Notes: a model not told the origin generated them from the sequence alone. Positions 1-6,830 are shown, counted from the stretch's first letter. The stretch is DNA of 14,800 nucleotides from JAISGQ01 sp045604945 (GCA_045604945.1 JAZUPA010000050.1:1-14800); one strand, 5' to 3'. Numbers and translations: made by a program.

Positions 1-60
1 TCCACTATGCAGCGAGTGTGTTTCAGGCTGACACCCCATCGTCCTTACAGGACACCGCAC

Positions 61-112
61 TTGACAACCCCAGAAGTTGTTGTTATACTGTTTTTGAACA
101 CAAATTGTTGTT
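61..112 (+). promoter_or_regulatory. Leader and sigma-70 promoter of CRISPR array 1
   Basis: A perfect -35 box TTGACA (61-66) and a -10 box TATACT (84-89) are separated by 17 bases, so transcription should start near 96-97, about 16 bases before the first repeat. The same segment recurs before array 2 with identical spacing. Only a ten-base block just after the -10 box differs (91-100, TTTTTGAACA here, ATCATGAGTA there). The sequences AGTTGTTGTT and AATTGTTGTT form a short direct repeat, one copy before the -10 box and one touching the first repeat. The duplicated leader fixes the reading direction of both arrays. Confidence 0.85.
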
Positions 113-393
113 CTACATTAACCCCTATAGGGGATTGATACATAATTTCACTCCTTAAAATTTTATAGAGTTATAACTACATTAACCCCTATAGGGGATT
201 GATACTCTTCGGGATTTGCTGTAAGATTGCCAACGATATCTACATTAACCCCCATAGGGGATTGATACCATATTTCTTCACCTGTTGTGCTTACATATCC
301 CTACATTAACCCCTTTAGGGGATTGATACAAAAAACTTTAGAAAATGGAGCGATGATGTCTAAGTCTACATTAACCCCTATAGGGGATTGAAC
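113..393 (+). CRISPR. CRISPR-like array 1: 5 repeats, 4 spacers
   Basis: Five copies of a 29-base repeat start at 113, 177, 240, 301 and 366. The repeat reads CTACATTAACCCC, a four-base loop (usually TATA), then GGGGATTGATAC. Spacers are 35, 34, 32 and 36 bases long (142-176, 206-239, 269-300, 330-365) and share no sequence. Repeat 3 has loop CATA, repeat 4 has TTTA, and the last repeat lacks one T in its 3' end, as is usual for the distal repeat. The bases flanking the repeats are not conserved, so 29 is the true repeat length. The CCCC/GGGG hairpin and the TTGA-x-AC 3' end resemble, from memory, the AACCCC...GGGGTTTGAAAC core of Ruminococcus type VI-D (Cas13d) repeats, but those are about 36 bases with a larger loop. 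No cas gene is in the window, so the type cannot be fixed; type III or an unassigned orphan array remain possible. Confidence 0.9.
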
Positions 394-399
394 AACCGG

Positions 400-433
400 A
401 AACACCCAATATGCTGACGCATATTGGGTGTTT
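400..433 (+). terminator. Hairpin terminator after array 1
   Basis: A perfect 15-base-pair stem (400-414 with 419-433) has a four-base TGAC loop and starts six bases after the last repeat. The run of T is short and mostly inside the stem (GTGTTTCTG), so termination may be incomplete. Its position suggests it ends the array transcript before the wall-protein gene. Confidence 0.6.
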
Positions 434-690
434 CTGCATTATAAGGTTCGATGCACCGTTAAATTGTTCCAACTTTTTCGACGTTTATCGCAATGACAAA
501 AGGAAAAAGTCGTGATAGTCTTATATCGAGCTCAGGGCGACGCAATATTCACTTTGAGCCCGGGCGAGAGCATGATGTCTCAATTGTATATGTCCTTATG
601 CTCTTGTCTTAAAACTGTCCGAATTCCGTCGTACATATGACGGTCTTATCCACCCCGATGCCCAACCGCGGTAATGGAGGCCGCAAGGTT
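434..690 (+). promoter_or_regulatory. Long structured region upstream of the wall hydrolase gene
   Basis: This gap of about 257 bases has no convincing gene and no clear sigma-70 promoter. It contains several possible hairpins: ACTTTTTC (472-479) with GAAAAAGT (503-510), AGAGCAT near 565 with ATGCTCT near 600, and CCGTC with GACGG (627-644). The ribosome site GGAGG (676-680) lies 10 bases before the ATG at 691. A regulatory RNA leader is possible for a wall hydrolase, but I do not recognise the conserved core of any known riboswitch. Confidence 0.3.
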
Positions 691-2787
691 ATGAAAATGA
701 CTGCCAGCAAAAAGGCAATCCCCTTCGCAGCAAAAGTGCTTTCAATGTTCCTTGCTATTATCTGCGTTTTTTCTATCACTGCAGTAATGGCTGAAGCTGA
801 GACTCCTGTCGGCATTGAAGTTTCTGCAGCGTCTTCCACCGCTGCATTTGACATCCTTACCTCATCCAAGTATGCAAAAGTCTACACTCTGGCGACTACC
901 GGCAAAACCATTCCTTACACTTCTTCCGGTCTCTCTACTCGCGGCACCGTCAGCTACGGAGCAAGCAGAAACAGTTATATAGATAACAGAACCGATGAGA
1001 TATATATTCTCGATGTCGGTAAAAACAGCAAGGGTGTCTACTGGGCTCTCGTAAGCTATCCTTCCGGAAACAAGAGGGTCAACGCTTACATTGAGCTTTC
1101 GGCTGTTACCAGCAATAATGGCAGCCATGTCAAGGCGACCAGTTCCGGTAAATTCAACTGTGCTCCCCGCCGCGATGCAGCAATCTCCGGCAGCTATTAT
1201 GTCGCAAAAGGCGATACAGTATATCTTGTAGCCACTTACGGTTCAAGGTACCAGATAATGTATAATTCCGGCTCTGTGTGGCGCATCGCCTGGTGCAATT
1301 CTTCTGATTACAACAAGTTCTGCGTTTCCGCGCCCCAGAACACCAACAATGAAATGGTAGATGTCACCCGCTCTTTTGACGGTAAGAAAATCACGTTAAT
1401 GAGCGTTCAGAACGGCAAGTATCTTTGTGCAGACAGCGGTCTCTCCAATACTCCTGCTGTTTGCAACAGAAGCTCTGCCTCTACTTCTGCCTCTTCCTAT
1501 GAAGTTTTTACCGTCAAGGTTACTTCCGATGGCTGGGCAGGACTGAGAGCTCATAACGGAAAATGGCTGTCTGCCGTTATCAGCTCTATTAACTCTCCTG
1601 TAAGAGCAACCGCCCCCGACCTGTTATCCTGGGAGTGCTTCCGCATATATAAGAAGGGTAATGATTATTATCTCAAGGCCCAGGCTAATAACAAGTGGCT
1701 GTGTGTTCGTGTTGATATGAATAACGCCCCTGTGCAGGCGTATGCTTCTGCAGCATCCACATGGGAGCGATTCTCCATCTCTGTTGTCAGCACTACGTCG
1801 ACCACAACCGCAGACACAACCAAGAAGCAGGTCCAGATAACCGCGTCTTCTCTGAATGTCAGAGCAGGTGCCGGCACCGGCTACGCTGTCGTTACCAAGG
1901 TTTCTAAGGGCGGCATATACACCTACACCGATACCAGAAATGTCAACGGAACTACCTGGTATAAGATTTCCGTCGGAAATACTACCGGCTGGGTAAGCGG
2001 CGCTTATGCAAAGGTTGTTTCCGGCACAACCCCTTCCTCTGTTGTGTCTTCAGGTATTAAATACGCTCCCTACACAGGGGTAAATTATACATCCATTCTC
2101 AATAATGCTCGTTCTTCCGGAAGAATCAGCGCCAAGGAATATAATAACCGCATCGCTATTCTCGAAGAGGCAAAAAAGATGGTTACTGTGATATGGACTG
2201 CTCCTGTCTCTTTCCATACATGGAAGAGCAGCGGCGGAGTCTACAACAGCAATAAGGATATGCAATACAATAACAGCACCTCTACCACCAATCAGTTTGT
2301 AAAAGGATACACCTATGTCGGTATTCCCTATGCAGCAAACGTCGGCAAGAATAATTATAACGCCGAGGGCTGGATTGCACTCATCAATGAACGCGGCATA
2401 TCAACTTCCACTCTTGAGGGCTCAGTTACTTTCCGCGGTATCACTCGCAGCAAAACTACATATCGAGGAATTGACTGCTCCGGTTTAGTTCATAAGGCTT
2501 ACAGTGTAAGCAGTTGTTACAACGTTGCCGATAAGGACAGACTGAGCTGTGCCGGTATGATGAAATCCTCCTCATGGAAGAAAATCAACGCCTCTGATGC
2601 CATACCCGGCGATGTGCTTATTTGCTCCACCCATATTATGATCTACCTCGGAAAAACTTCCGAAGGCAAAATTGCCGTATTTGAGTCCATTGCGGACGGA
2701 AAACACGGAGCCAGCGGTTGTCGTTACTATGAGCTTGACTCTGTATCCGGATACGGCTATTACCGTTATACCGGTATAGCCAAGTAA
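691..2787 (+). CDS. Secreted SH3/beta-trefoil/NlpC-P60 cell-wall hydrolase
   Basis: A 698-residue exported protein, probably a peptidoglycan endopeptidase acting in the wall. Residues 1-36 form a Sec signal peptide: a lysine-rich start, a hydrophobic core (AKVLSMFLAIICVFSITAV) and cleavage near AMA/AEA-type residues. Two SH3-like regions follow (about 60-135 and 145-210), then a fascin- or ricin-like beta-trefoil (about 230-370) with repeated NGKYL, NGKWL and NNKWL motifs. A clear bacterial SH3 domain (about 380-445, SLNVRAGAGTGYAVV) comes next. The C-terminal half ends in an NlpC/P60 domain with catalytic Cys596 in GIDCSGLV and His648 in CSTHIMIYLG. I chose ATG 691 because GGAGG precedes it at 10 bases and it begins the signal peptide; an in-frame ATG at 637 would add 18 polar residues with no ribosome site. 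The catalytic class is secure; the exact bond cleaved and the ligand of the trefoil are not. Confidence 0.9.
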   Translation: MKMTASKKAIPFAAKVLSMFLAIICVFSITAVMAEAETPVGIEVSAASSTAAFDILTSSKYAKVYTLATTGKTIPYTSSGLSTRGTVSYGASRNSYIDNRTDEIYILDVGKNSKGVYWALVSYPSGNKRVNAYIELSAVTSNNGSHVKATSSGKFNCAPRRDAAISGSYYVAKGDTVYLVATYGSRYQIMYNSGSVWRIAWCNSSDYNKFCVSAPQNTNNEMVDVTRSFDGKKITLMSVQNGKYLCADSGLSNTPAVCNRSSASTSASSYEVFTVKVTSDGWAGLRAHNGKWLSAVISSINSPVRATAPDLLSWECFRIYKKGNDYYLKAQANNKWLCVRVDMNNAPVQAYASAASTWERFSISVVSTTSTTTADTTKKQVQITASSLNVRAGAGTGYAVVTKVSKGGIYTYTDTRNVNGTTWYKISVGNTTGWVSGAYAKVVSGTTPSSVVSSGIKYAPYTGVNYTSILNNARSSGRISAKEYNNRIAILEEAKKMVTVIWTAPVSFHTWKSSGGVYNSNKDMQYNNSTSTTNQFVKGYTYVGIPYAANVGKNNYNAEGWIALINERGISTSTLEGSVTFRGITRSKTTYRGIDCSGLVHKAYSVSSCYNVADKDRLSCAGMMKSSSWKKINASDAIPGDVLICSTHIMIYLGKTSEGKIAVFESIADGKHGASGCRYYELDSVSGYGYYRYTGIAK

Positions 2788-2799
2788 GTTTTCATGGAA

Positions 2800-2845
2800 A
2801 ATCCCCCTGCATAATTATTGGTATCAATAACTATGCAGGGGGATT
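2800..2845. terminator. Shared hairpin terminator between convergent genes
   Basis: A 14-base-pair stem (2800-2813 with 2832-2845, core ATCCCCCTGCATA) continues through an inner stem TTATTG/CAATAA to a four-base loop. On the minus strand the stem is followed by TTTTCC, which fits termination of the MutS-type gene ending at 2913. On the plus strand the T-run is poor, but the position, 13 bases after the hydrolase stop codon, suits it too. Confidence 0.75.
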
Positions 2846-2912
2846 CAGATTAGAATCAAGCATTTACACTGTTCAATTCCTGCCGCAGCAGAAACGATGG
2901 CTGAATTGAAGA

Positions 2913-4649
2913 TCACTGACAGGTTTTACCGCTGACGAGCATCTCATAGGTCACGCCGTACTTTTCCGCAATATCCCTGGCGTATGATGAACCCTCCGGT
3001 CGAGCCAGGGTAACCTTGAAGGAACGCTTGCCCGCCTCAGTCCTCATGACCAGTGAGGAAGCTCCTGCACCGGAGCTTTCACGGGTAAGCTCCGGTGCGG
3101 CCTCTCCCAGCTTGTGCATGTGGGTGTTGTAGATCGTCCGGGCGCCCTTTGTAAGAAGCGCCTTAACGGAGTCTCTTGCAATGTAGTAGCCTTCCTCGAG
3201 CGAGGTGGTGGAAAAGGTCTCGTTCAGCAGGATAAGACTTCTGCCTGTGGATTGAGAAAAAATCTCCTTGAAACGGACGCACTCCTCGCCCAGCCTTCCA
3301 AGATCCGTTGTCTTATCCTCGTCTGCAGGGAAGTGAGTATATATACAATCGCAGGGGGCATATCGGAAGCCTTCTGCAGGCACGAAAAGTCCTCCCTGCG
3401 CCAGAACAAACAGCTGACCGACAGCCTGCGTAATCGTGGTCTTTCCGCCGCGGTTTGCACCGGTGAGGATATAGACTGTGTGCTTTCTGTCAAAAGAAAG
3501 GTCATTGGGCACGATTTCGCTGACATTCTCCATTGTCATTGCAAGCTTAAGATTATAGAATCCCTTTGCTTCCATGGAAGGCTCGCCCTCAGCAGTCGGC
3601 TGAGGCTCGCAGAAGACACAGCCCCTTTTCATAAGACCGCCGATAAGCTCCGCACATCTGATGTAATATAAAAATTCCGGCACCAGTGCGGCGATATCTA
3701 TAATCACCACATTTGCGTACTTGGTAAGCGTATTTCTCAGTCTCTTTACAAGTGAACTGAGCATTCTGTTTATCACAGTCTCCAGATATAAGGTAGAGTT
3801 CGTAATTGCGTCCCCGTGCCTGACGCTGACGACAGTGGACTGGGCTCCTGTGTCAGCAGCTATAGATGACAGTACATTGAGCAAACCGCCCTTGTTATAC
3901 ACCGTGTCGAGTATGCCGCTTTTATCTTCACTTTCAATAAGCTGATAATGCATATCACCGTCCCACTCTGAGGTTTCGCGGAGCTTGTCCTTAGAGTCGA
4001 TGGCGTCGGCAAAATTGCTGACGATGCCCGACTTTTTGAAGGGCTTTTTATTGACGGAGACCAGTCCTATGCTGACAGCTTCAAAACGCTCGTTGACGTT
4101 AATGCCAAGGGTGACGCTCTTAACGTCAGAAGCCTTCATTTTCAGCTCGGCTATGTCCTTCTTCATTTCGGCAAAGCAGGCATCCTCATAAAGCTCGGTG
4201 ATGTGGTTCCGCAGTGAGATCAGTCCTTCGGATCGGATTCTCTCATCGGAAAGACATTCCTTCATGGTTTCGACGATCCTGATATAGCTGTCCAGTTCGT
4301 CAAGACGCTGAAAGAGATGCCACAAACCCAGCTCCTCATCAGAGGTTTTGTGCATGGTGGAAAAATCCCTCATGAACTGTATCCTGTCGAACAGCTTCAT
4401 CATAGTGTTTCTCAGTTCAGGCAGTCGGAATATATCCTTGAATATCTGTTTGCGATATAAAGCTACCGAAGGGGAGGGAGAAATATTCGAAAGTATATTT
4501 GTAATCATGAGACGTTCTTTGGCGTCCCTTGATATTTCCTGAAAAAATGCGTCAAGGCCAAGATCGTGCATCACATGATCGGGCAGCCTGCGGTATTCGG
4601 CATCTGCTCCGAAGGGATGCAACAGGCTGAATCTGCTGCTTTTATTCAT
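2913..4649 (-). CDS. MutS-family ATPase (mismatch-repair-like, small form)
   Basis: A 578-residue protein with the ATPase domain of the MutS superfamily at its C-terminal end. The Walker A motif is GANRGGKTT (397-405), where MutS usually has GPNMGGKST. The Walker B motif is LILLNE (472-477), with Asn where MutS has Asp, followed by TFSTTSLEEG instead of the GRGTST loop. A later histidine motif is YNTHMHKLG. The N-terminal 390 residues are helical, matching the lever and clamp part. There is no room for the mismatch-binding domain of full MutS (about 850 residues), so it probably is not a classical repair protein. Its ATG overlaps the stop of the upstream regulator (ATGA), and its AGGAGGT ribosome site lies inside that gene, so translation is coupled. 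The substrate is unknown; the NE-type Walker B seems normal for this subfamily. Confidence 0.88.
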   Translation of the reverse strand: MNKSSRFSLLHPFGADAEYRRLPDHVMHDLGLDAFFQEISRDAKERLMITNILSNISPSPSVALYRKQIFKDIFRLPELRNTMMKLFDRIQFMRDFSTMHKTSDEELGLWHLFQRLDELDSYIRIVETMKECLSDERIRSEGLISLRNHITELYEDACFAEMKKDIAELKMKASDVKSVTLGINVNERFEAVSIGLVSVNKKPFKKSGIVSNFADAIDSKDKLRETSEWDGDMHYQLIESEDKSGILDTVYNKGGLLNVLSSIAADTGAQSTVVSVRHGDAITNSTLYLETVINRMLSSLVKRLRNTLTKYANVVIIDIAALVPEFLYYIRCAELIGGLMKRGCVFCEPQPTAEGEPSMEAKGFYNLKLAMTMENVSEIVPNDLSFDRKHTVYILTGANRGGKTTITQAVGQLFVLAQGGLFVPAEGFRYAPCDCIYTHFPADEDKTTDLGRLGEECVRFKEIFSQSTGRSLILLNETFSTTSLEEGYYIARDSVKALLTKGARTIYNTHMHKLGEAAPELTRESSGAGASSLVMRTEAGKRSFKVTLARPEGSSYARDIAEKYGVTYEMLVSGKTCQ

Positions 4650-5494
4650 ACAATTACCTCCTGAATCTTTTTCAAGGGAATACAGATATAGCTGATCGTA
4701 TCAGCAGGGTTTTGCGCAGGCGGCAGATAGAACTCCAGAGAGTAATTTCCTGCTAAGGTGTAACCCTGCAAAGAAGGAAGCCACTCAGACCATATCTGTG
4801 CATTGACCTTCTGCATACTGTCGGGCAGAGGTCCTTTGCACGGGAACAGCGCCCACAGTCCGCCGGGTATCTGATAGGTGCTGCAGTCTTTCGGATAATC
4901 CTCCCACGGCACATACAGATCAGCAATCCGGTAGTCAAAGTTCTTTCCGTCCATGTCCGTGCATACGCCGAACATTCCTTTCAGACCTTTCTTATCTGAC
5001 ATCCACTCGTCCCAAAACATCGGAACTTCGCGTCTGCTGCTCTCGGCGCTGAATCTCTTTTTGATACCCACAACCGTAAACGGTGCCTTTTCAACAATTC
5101 GATAATCAAGCATATTTCCGCCCTCCAATGTGATTTTTATGTGCAGTGGAGCAAAAGATTTGAGCGGCGCACTTATCTTTCGTGCCTGAGATGGAGTAAT
5201 TCCGTGAAATTTCTGGAAAGCTTTTGCAAAGCTGTCTGGAGAATCGTAGCCATACTTAGCGGCGACATCGATAACCTTCGCGTCTTCCAGGCTGAGCTCC
5301 TGTGCTGCCAGTGTCATCCTGCGCGCACGGATGTATTCACCGACAGTTATACCGCACAGAGCCCCAAAGATACGCTGATAATAGAACGGTGACAATGCAG
5401 TCCTGGCGGCAACGTCCTCTATGGTCAGTTTCTCTGTCAGATTCTGTTCCATGAAATCAATGGATGCCTGAAAACCTTCCAGCCAGCCCTGCAT
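4646..5494 (-). CDS. AraC-family regulator with GyrI-like effector domain
   Basis: A 282-residue transcription factor. Residues 20-108 are an AraC/XylS DNA-binding domain with two helix-turn-helix units (LTIEDVAARTALSPFYYQRIF and VIDVAAKYGYDSPDSFAKAF) and the usual ending GITPSQARK. Residues 127-282 (from MLDYRIVEKAPFTVVGIKK) form a GyrI-like effector domain, which in relatives such as Rob or BmrR-type proteins binds small, often toxic, molecules. I chose ATG 5494 because GAAGGAAG sits eight bases upstream; an in-frame ATG at 5569 adds 25 residues with no such site. The gene overlaps the MutS-type ATPase by ATGA. Inference: it senses a small molecule and controls this pair, perhaps including itself. 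Confidence 0.88.
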   Translation of the reverse strand: MQGWLEGFQASIDFMEQNLTEKLTIEDVAARTALSPFYYQRIFGALCGITVGEYIRARRMTLAAQELSLEDAKVIDVAAKYGYDSPDSFAKAFQKFHGITPSQARKISAPLKSFAPLHIKITLEGGNMLDYRIVEKAPFTVVGIKKRFSAESSRREVPMFWDEWMSDKKGLKGMFGVCTDMDGKNFDYRIADLYVPWEDYPKDCSTYQIPGGLWALFPCKGPLPDSMQKVNAQIWSEWLPSLQGYTLAGNYSLEFYLPPAQNPADTISYICIPLKKIQEVIV

Positions 5495-5651
5495 CTTGCT
5501 CACTTCCTTCGCTCTCTGTATTATTAGTATATCTGTCTGTGGAATGAACACCCGACATTCCGTGCTCACTTAAGTCAGGTCAGTTTTTCTTTCTGCCGAT
5601 ATTTCAATTCAATGTCGGTTTCTGAAATCCTCAATGACATTGGTATGATGC

Positions 5652-5705
5652 TTACTGTAACAGGCAAGGCGTCTTGGCGTCGGATATTACGGTGCGTTTT
5701 TGCAT
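5652..5705 (-). CDS. Possible 17-residue leader peptide upstream of the AraC gene
   Basis: The frame encodes MQKRTVISDAKTPCLLQ and has an AGGAG site (5714-5718) six bases before its ATG. It lies between a good minus-strand promoter and the AraC gene, 157 bases upstream of that start. An inverted repeat (CAATGTC/GACATTG, 5610-5642) follows it, as expected in attenuation-type leaders. Against it: the predicted start of transcription lies at or next to the ribosome site, leaving almost no 5' leader, and the peptide has no run of one amino acid. No family is recognised. Confidence 0.35.
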   Translation of the reverse strand: MQKRTVISDAKTPCLLQ

Positions 5706-5724
5706 ATACTCAACTCCTGTATTG

Positions 5725-5753
5725 ATTATACATCGAAGTCAGACAATTAACAA
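5725..5753 (-). promoter_or_regulatory. Minus-strand promoter for the AraC-MutS pair
   Basis: Read on the minus strand, TTGTTA (5748-5753) and TATAAT (5725-5730) are exactly 17 bases apart. The transcript would start near 5718 and run through the small frame and the AraC and MutS-type genes. Confidence 0.65.
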
Positions 5754-6090
5754 CAAAAAATGCATCTGCATAAAAACCTGTTGGCGGCCGTAATGCAGAT
5801 TCACGCAGTTTGAAATCTATTCGTCAGTGTCCTCAGAACACAGTGTTTTATTGTCGTGTCTGGTATTGTTCTTTTTTCGGTAATGTCTGCGGCAAGTAAT
5901 ATATTTACCGTCACAACCGGGTTAATTGCAAAACCGCCGAAAAAGAAGATTGAGCTTACCGTGGATGTTCAAAAAGGCTCCGTGATTATTTGCAGATTGG
6001 AATCCTCAGTATATGTTCAGAGAGAAGAAATCGGAAAATCGCAGAACAACGAGCCGTTTTTTTCTGTGATTCATACGCGAAATGACAGAA
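5754..6090. other. Gene-poor stretch, possible decayed reading frame
   Basis: An inverted repeat ATCTGCAT/ATGCAGAT spans 5764-5800. A plus-strand frame is open from 5814 to 6155, with GTG at 5856 as the first plausible start. It would give a hydrophobic stretch (SGIVLFSVMSAASNIF) followed by KPPKKKIELTVDV and a beta-rich part. It has no ribosome site and runs through the hairpin at 6091-6125, so it is probably a remnant or chance frame. No family is recognised. Confidence 0.3.
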
Positions 6091-6125
6091 AACCCGAGGT
6101 GCAGAGAAAAAACGCACCTCGGGTT
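6091..6125. terminator. Strong hairpin, probable terminator
   Basis: A perfect 12-base-pair stem (AACCCGAGGTGC, 6091-6102, with 6114-6125) has an 11-base A-rich loop. On the minus strand the stem is followed by TTTTCTGTC; on the plus strand by GTGAATTTT. No clear gene reads into it from either side. A second small palindrome, TGGCGT/ACGCCA, lies at 6172-6186. The bases from there to 6258 hold nothing I can name. Confidence 0.5.
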
Positions 6126-6258
6126 GTGAATTTTAAGCTCATTTCATTTAGTTAATGGCACTTTTGGGGCGTGGCGTGCAACGCCATGTAAAATCATTTT
6201 GTGCAGCAAATGTATTTTCTCAACTAATCATTTCAGCCGTTTTTGCCATGCCGCACTC

Positions 6259-6310
6259 TTGACAACCCCAGAAGTTGTTGTTATACTGATCATGAGTACA
6301 AATTGTTGTT
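6259..6310 (+). promoter_or_regulatory. Leader and sigma-70 promoter of CRISPR array 2
   Basis: TTGACA (6259-6264) and TATACT (6282-6287) are 17 bases apart. The start of the -35 box is 52 bases from the first repeat, exactly as in array 1. Similarity to the array 1 leader begins a few bases upstream (CCGCAC) and runs into the first repeat, apart from the ten-base block after the -10 box. The sharp upstream limit points to duplication of a leader-array unit. Confidence 0.85.
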
Positions 6311-6789
6311 CTACATTAACCCCTATAAAAAATTAATACACGTAACCCTTGCCATACTTGATATACACATCTGCCTCCTACATTAACCCCTATAGGGGAT
6401 TGATACTCGTGCATTTGTCTACCTCTTTCATGAGTAAACTACATTAACCACTATAGGGGATTGATACAGGATCAGTCTGAATCATCTGCATCATGCAGGT
6501 AAGCTACATTAACCCCTACAGGGGATCGATACTATAAGCCTTGTTTATATCCATATTAACCCTCGCCTACATTAACCCCTATAGGGGATTGATACAACAC
6601 TTATATTCTTTCAAAATCTTCTCCACATCCTACATTAACCCCTACAGGGGATTGATACATTGCAAGTTCAGGATTTACGCCGTTAGTTGATTTAATCTAC
6701 ATTAACCCCTATAGGGGATTGATACAAAAACGAGAACTGCTGCGATGATGATTTTCTTCACTACATTAACCCCTACAGGGGATCGACCA
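6311..6789 (+). CRISPR. CRISPR-like array 2: 8 repeats, 7 spacers
   Basis: Eight copies of the array 1 repeat start at 6311, 6378, 6439, 6504, 6567, 6630, 6697 and 6761. Spacers are 38, 32, 36, 34, 34, 38 and 35 bases. Repeats 2, 5 and 7 match the consensus exactly. Repeat 3 has CCAC instead of CCCC; repeats 4, 6 and 8 have loop TACA; repeats 4 and 8 have ATCGA for ATTGA. Repeat 8 also has an altered 3' end, as expected for the distal copy. Repeat 1, next to the leader, is unusual: all five G residues are A, so it cannot form the hairpin. The spread of spacer lengths (32-38) is wider than in most type I or II arrays. No cas gene is adjacent, so processing proteins must act in trans. Confidence 0.92.
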
Positions 6790-6798
6790 CACACAAGA

Positions 6799-6830
6799 AG
6801 CCCCGACTGAATAAATCAGTCGGGGCTTTT
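6799..6830 (+). terminator. Intrinsic terminator of array 2
   Basis: A perfect 12-base-pair GC-rich stem (AGCCCCGACTGA, 6799-6810, with 6816-6827) has loop ATAAA and is followed by TTTC. It begins nine bases after the last repeat and closes the array transcription unit. Confidence 0.85.

Noticed and set aside
113..393. Array as an ordinary tandem repeat or a repeated peptide gene
   Set aside because: Units of 61-67 bases are not in one reading frame, spacers are unrelated to each other, and a leader-promoter is present; this fits CRISPR.
515..620. Known riboswitch (c-di-AMP or c-di-GMP type) before the wall gene
   Set aside because: The GGGC/GCCC and GAGCAT/ATGCTC pairings are suggestive, but the conserved core sequences of those classes are not present.
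637..690. Upstream ATG for the wall hydrolase
   Set aside because: No ribosome site; it would put 18 polar residues before a normal signal peptide that starts at 691 behind GGAGG.
3114..3671. Plus-strand frame of 185 codons
   Set aside because: It lies wholly opposite the MutS-type ATPase, whose motifs are clear, and has no ribosome site or protein-like motifs.
5856..6155. Plus-strand frame of 99 codons with a hydrophobic start
   Set aside because: It begins with GTG, has no ribosome site, no recognised family, and runs through a strong 12-base-pair hairpin at 6091-6125; treated as a remnant or chance frame.
142..6760. Spacers targeting genes in this same window
   Set aside because: By eye no spacer matches any gene here on either strand; the similarity of one spacer to a generic signal-peptide start does not extend to the DUF4430 gene.
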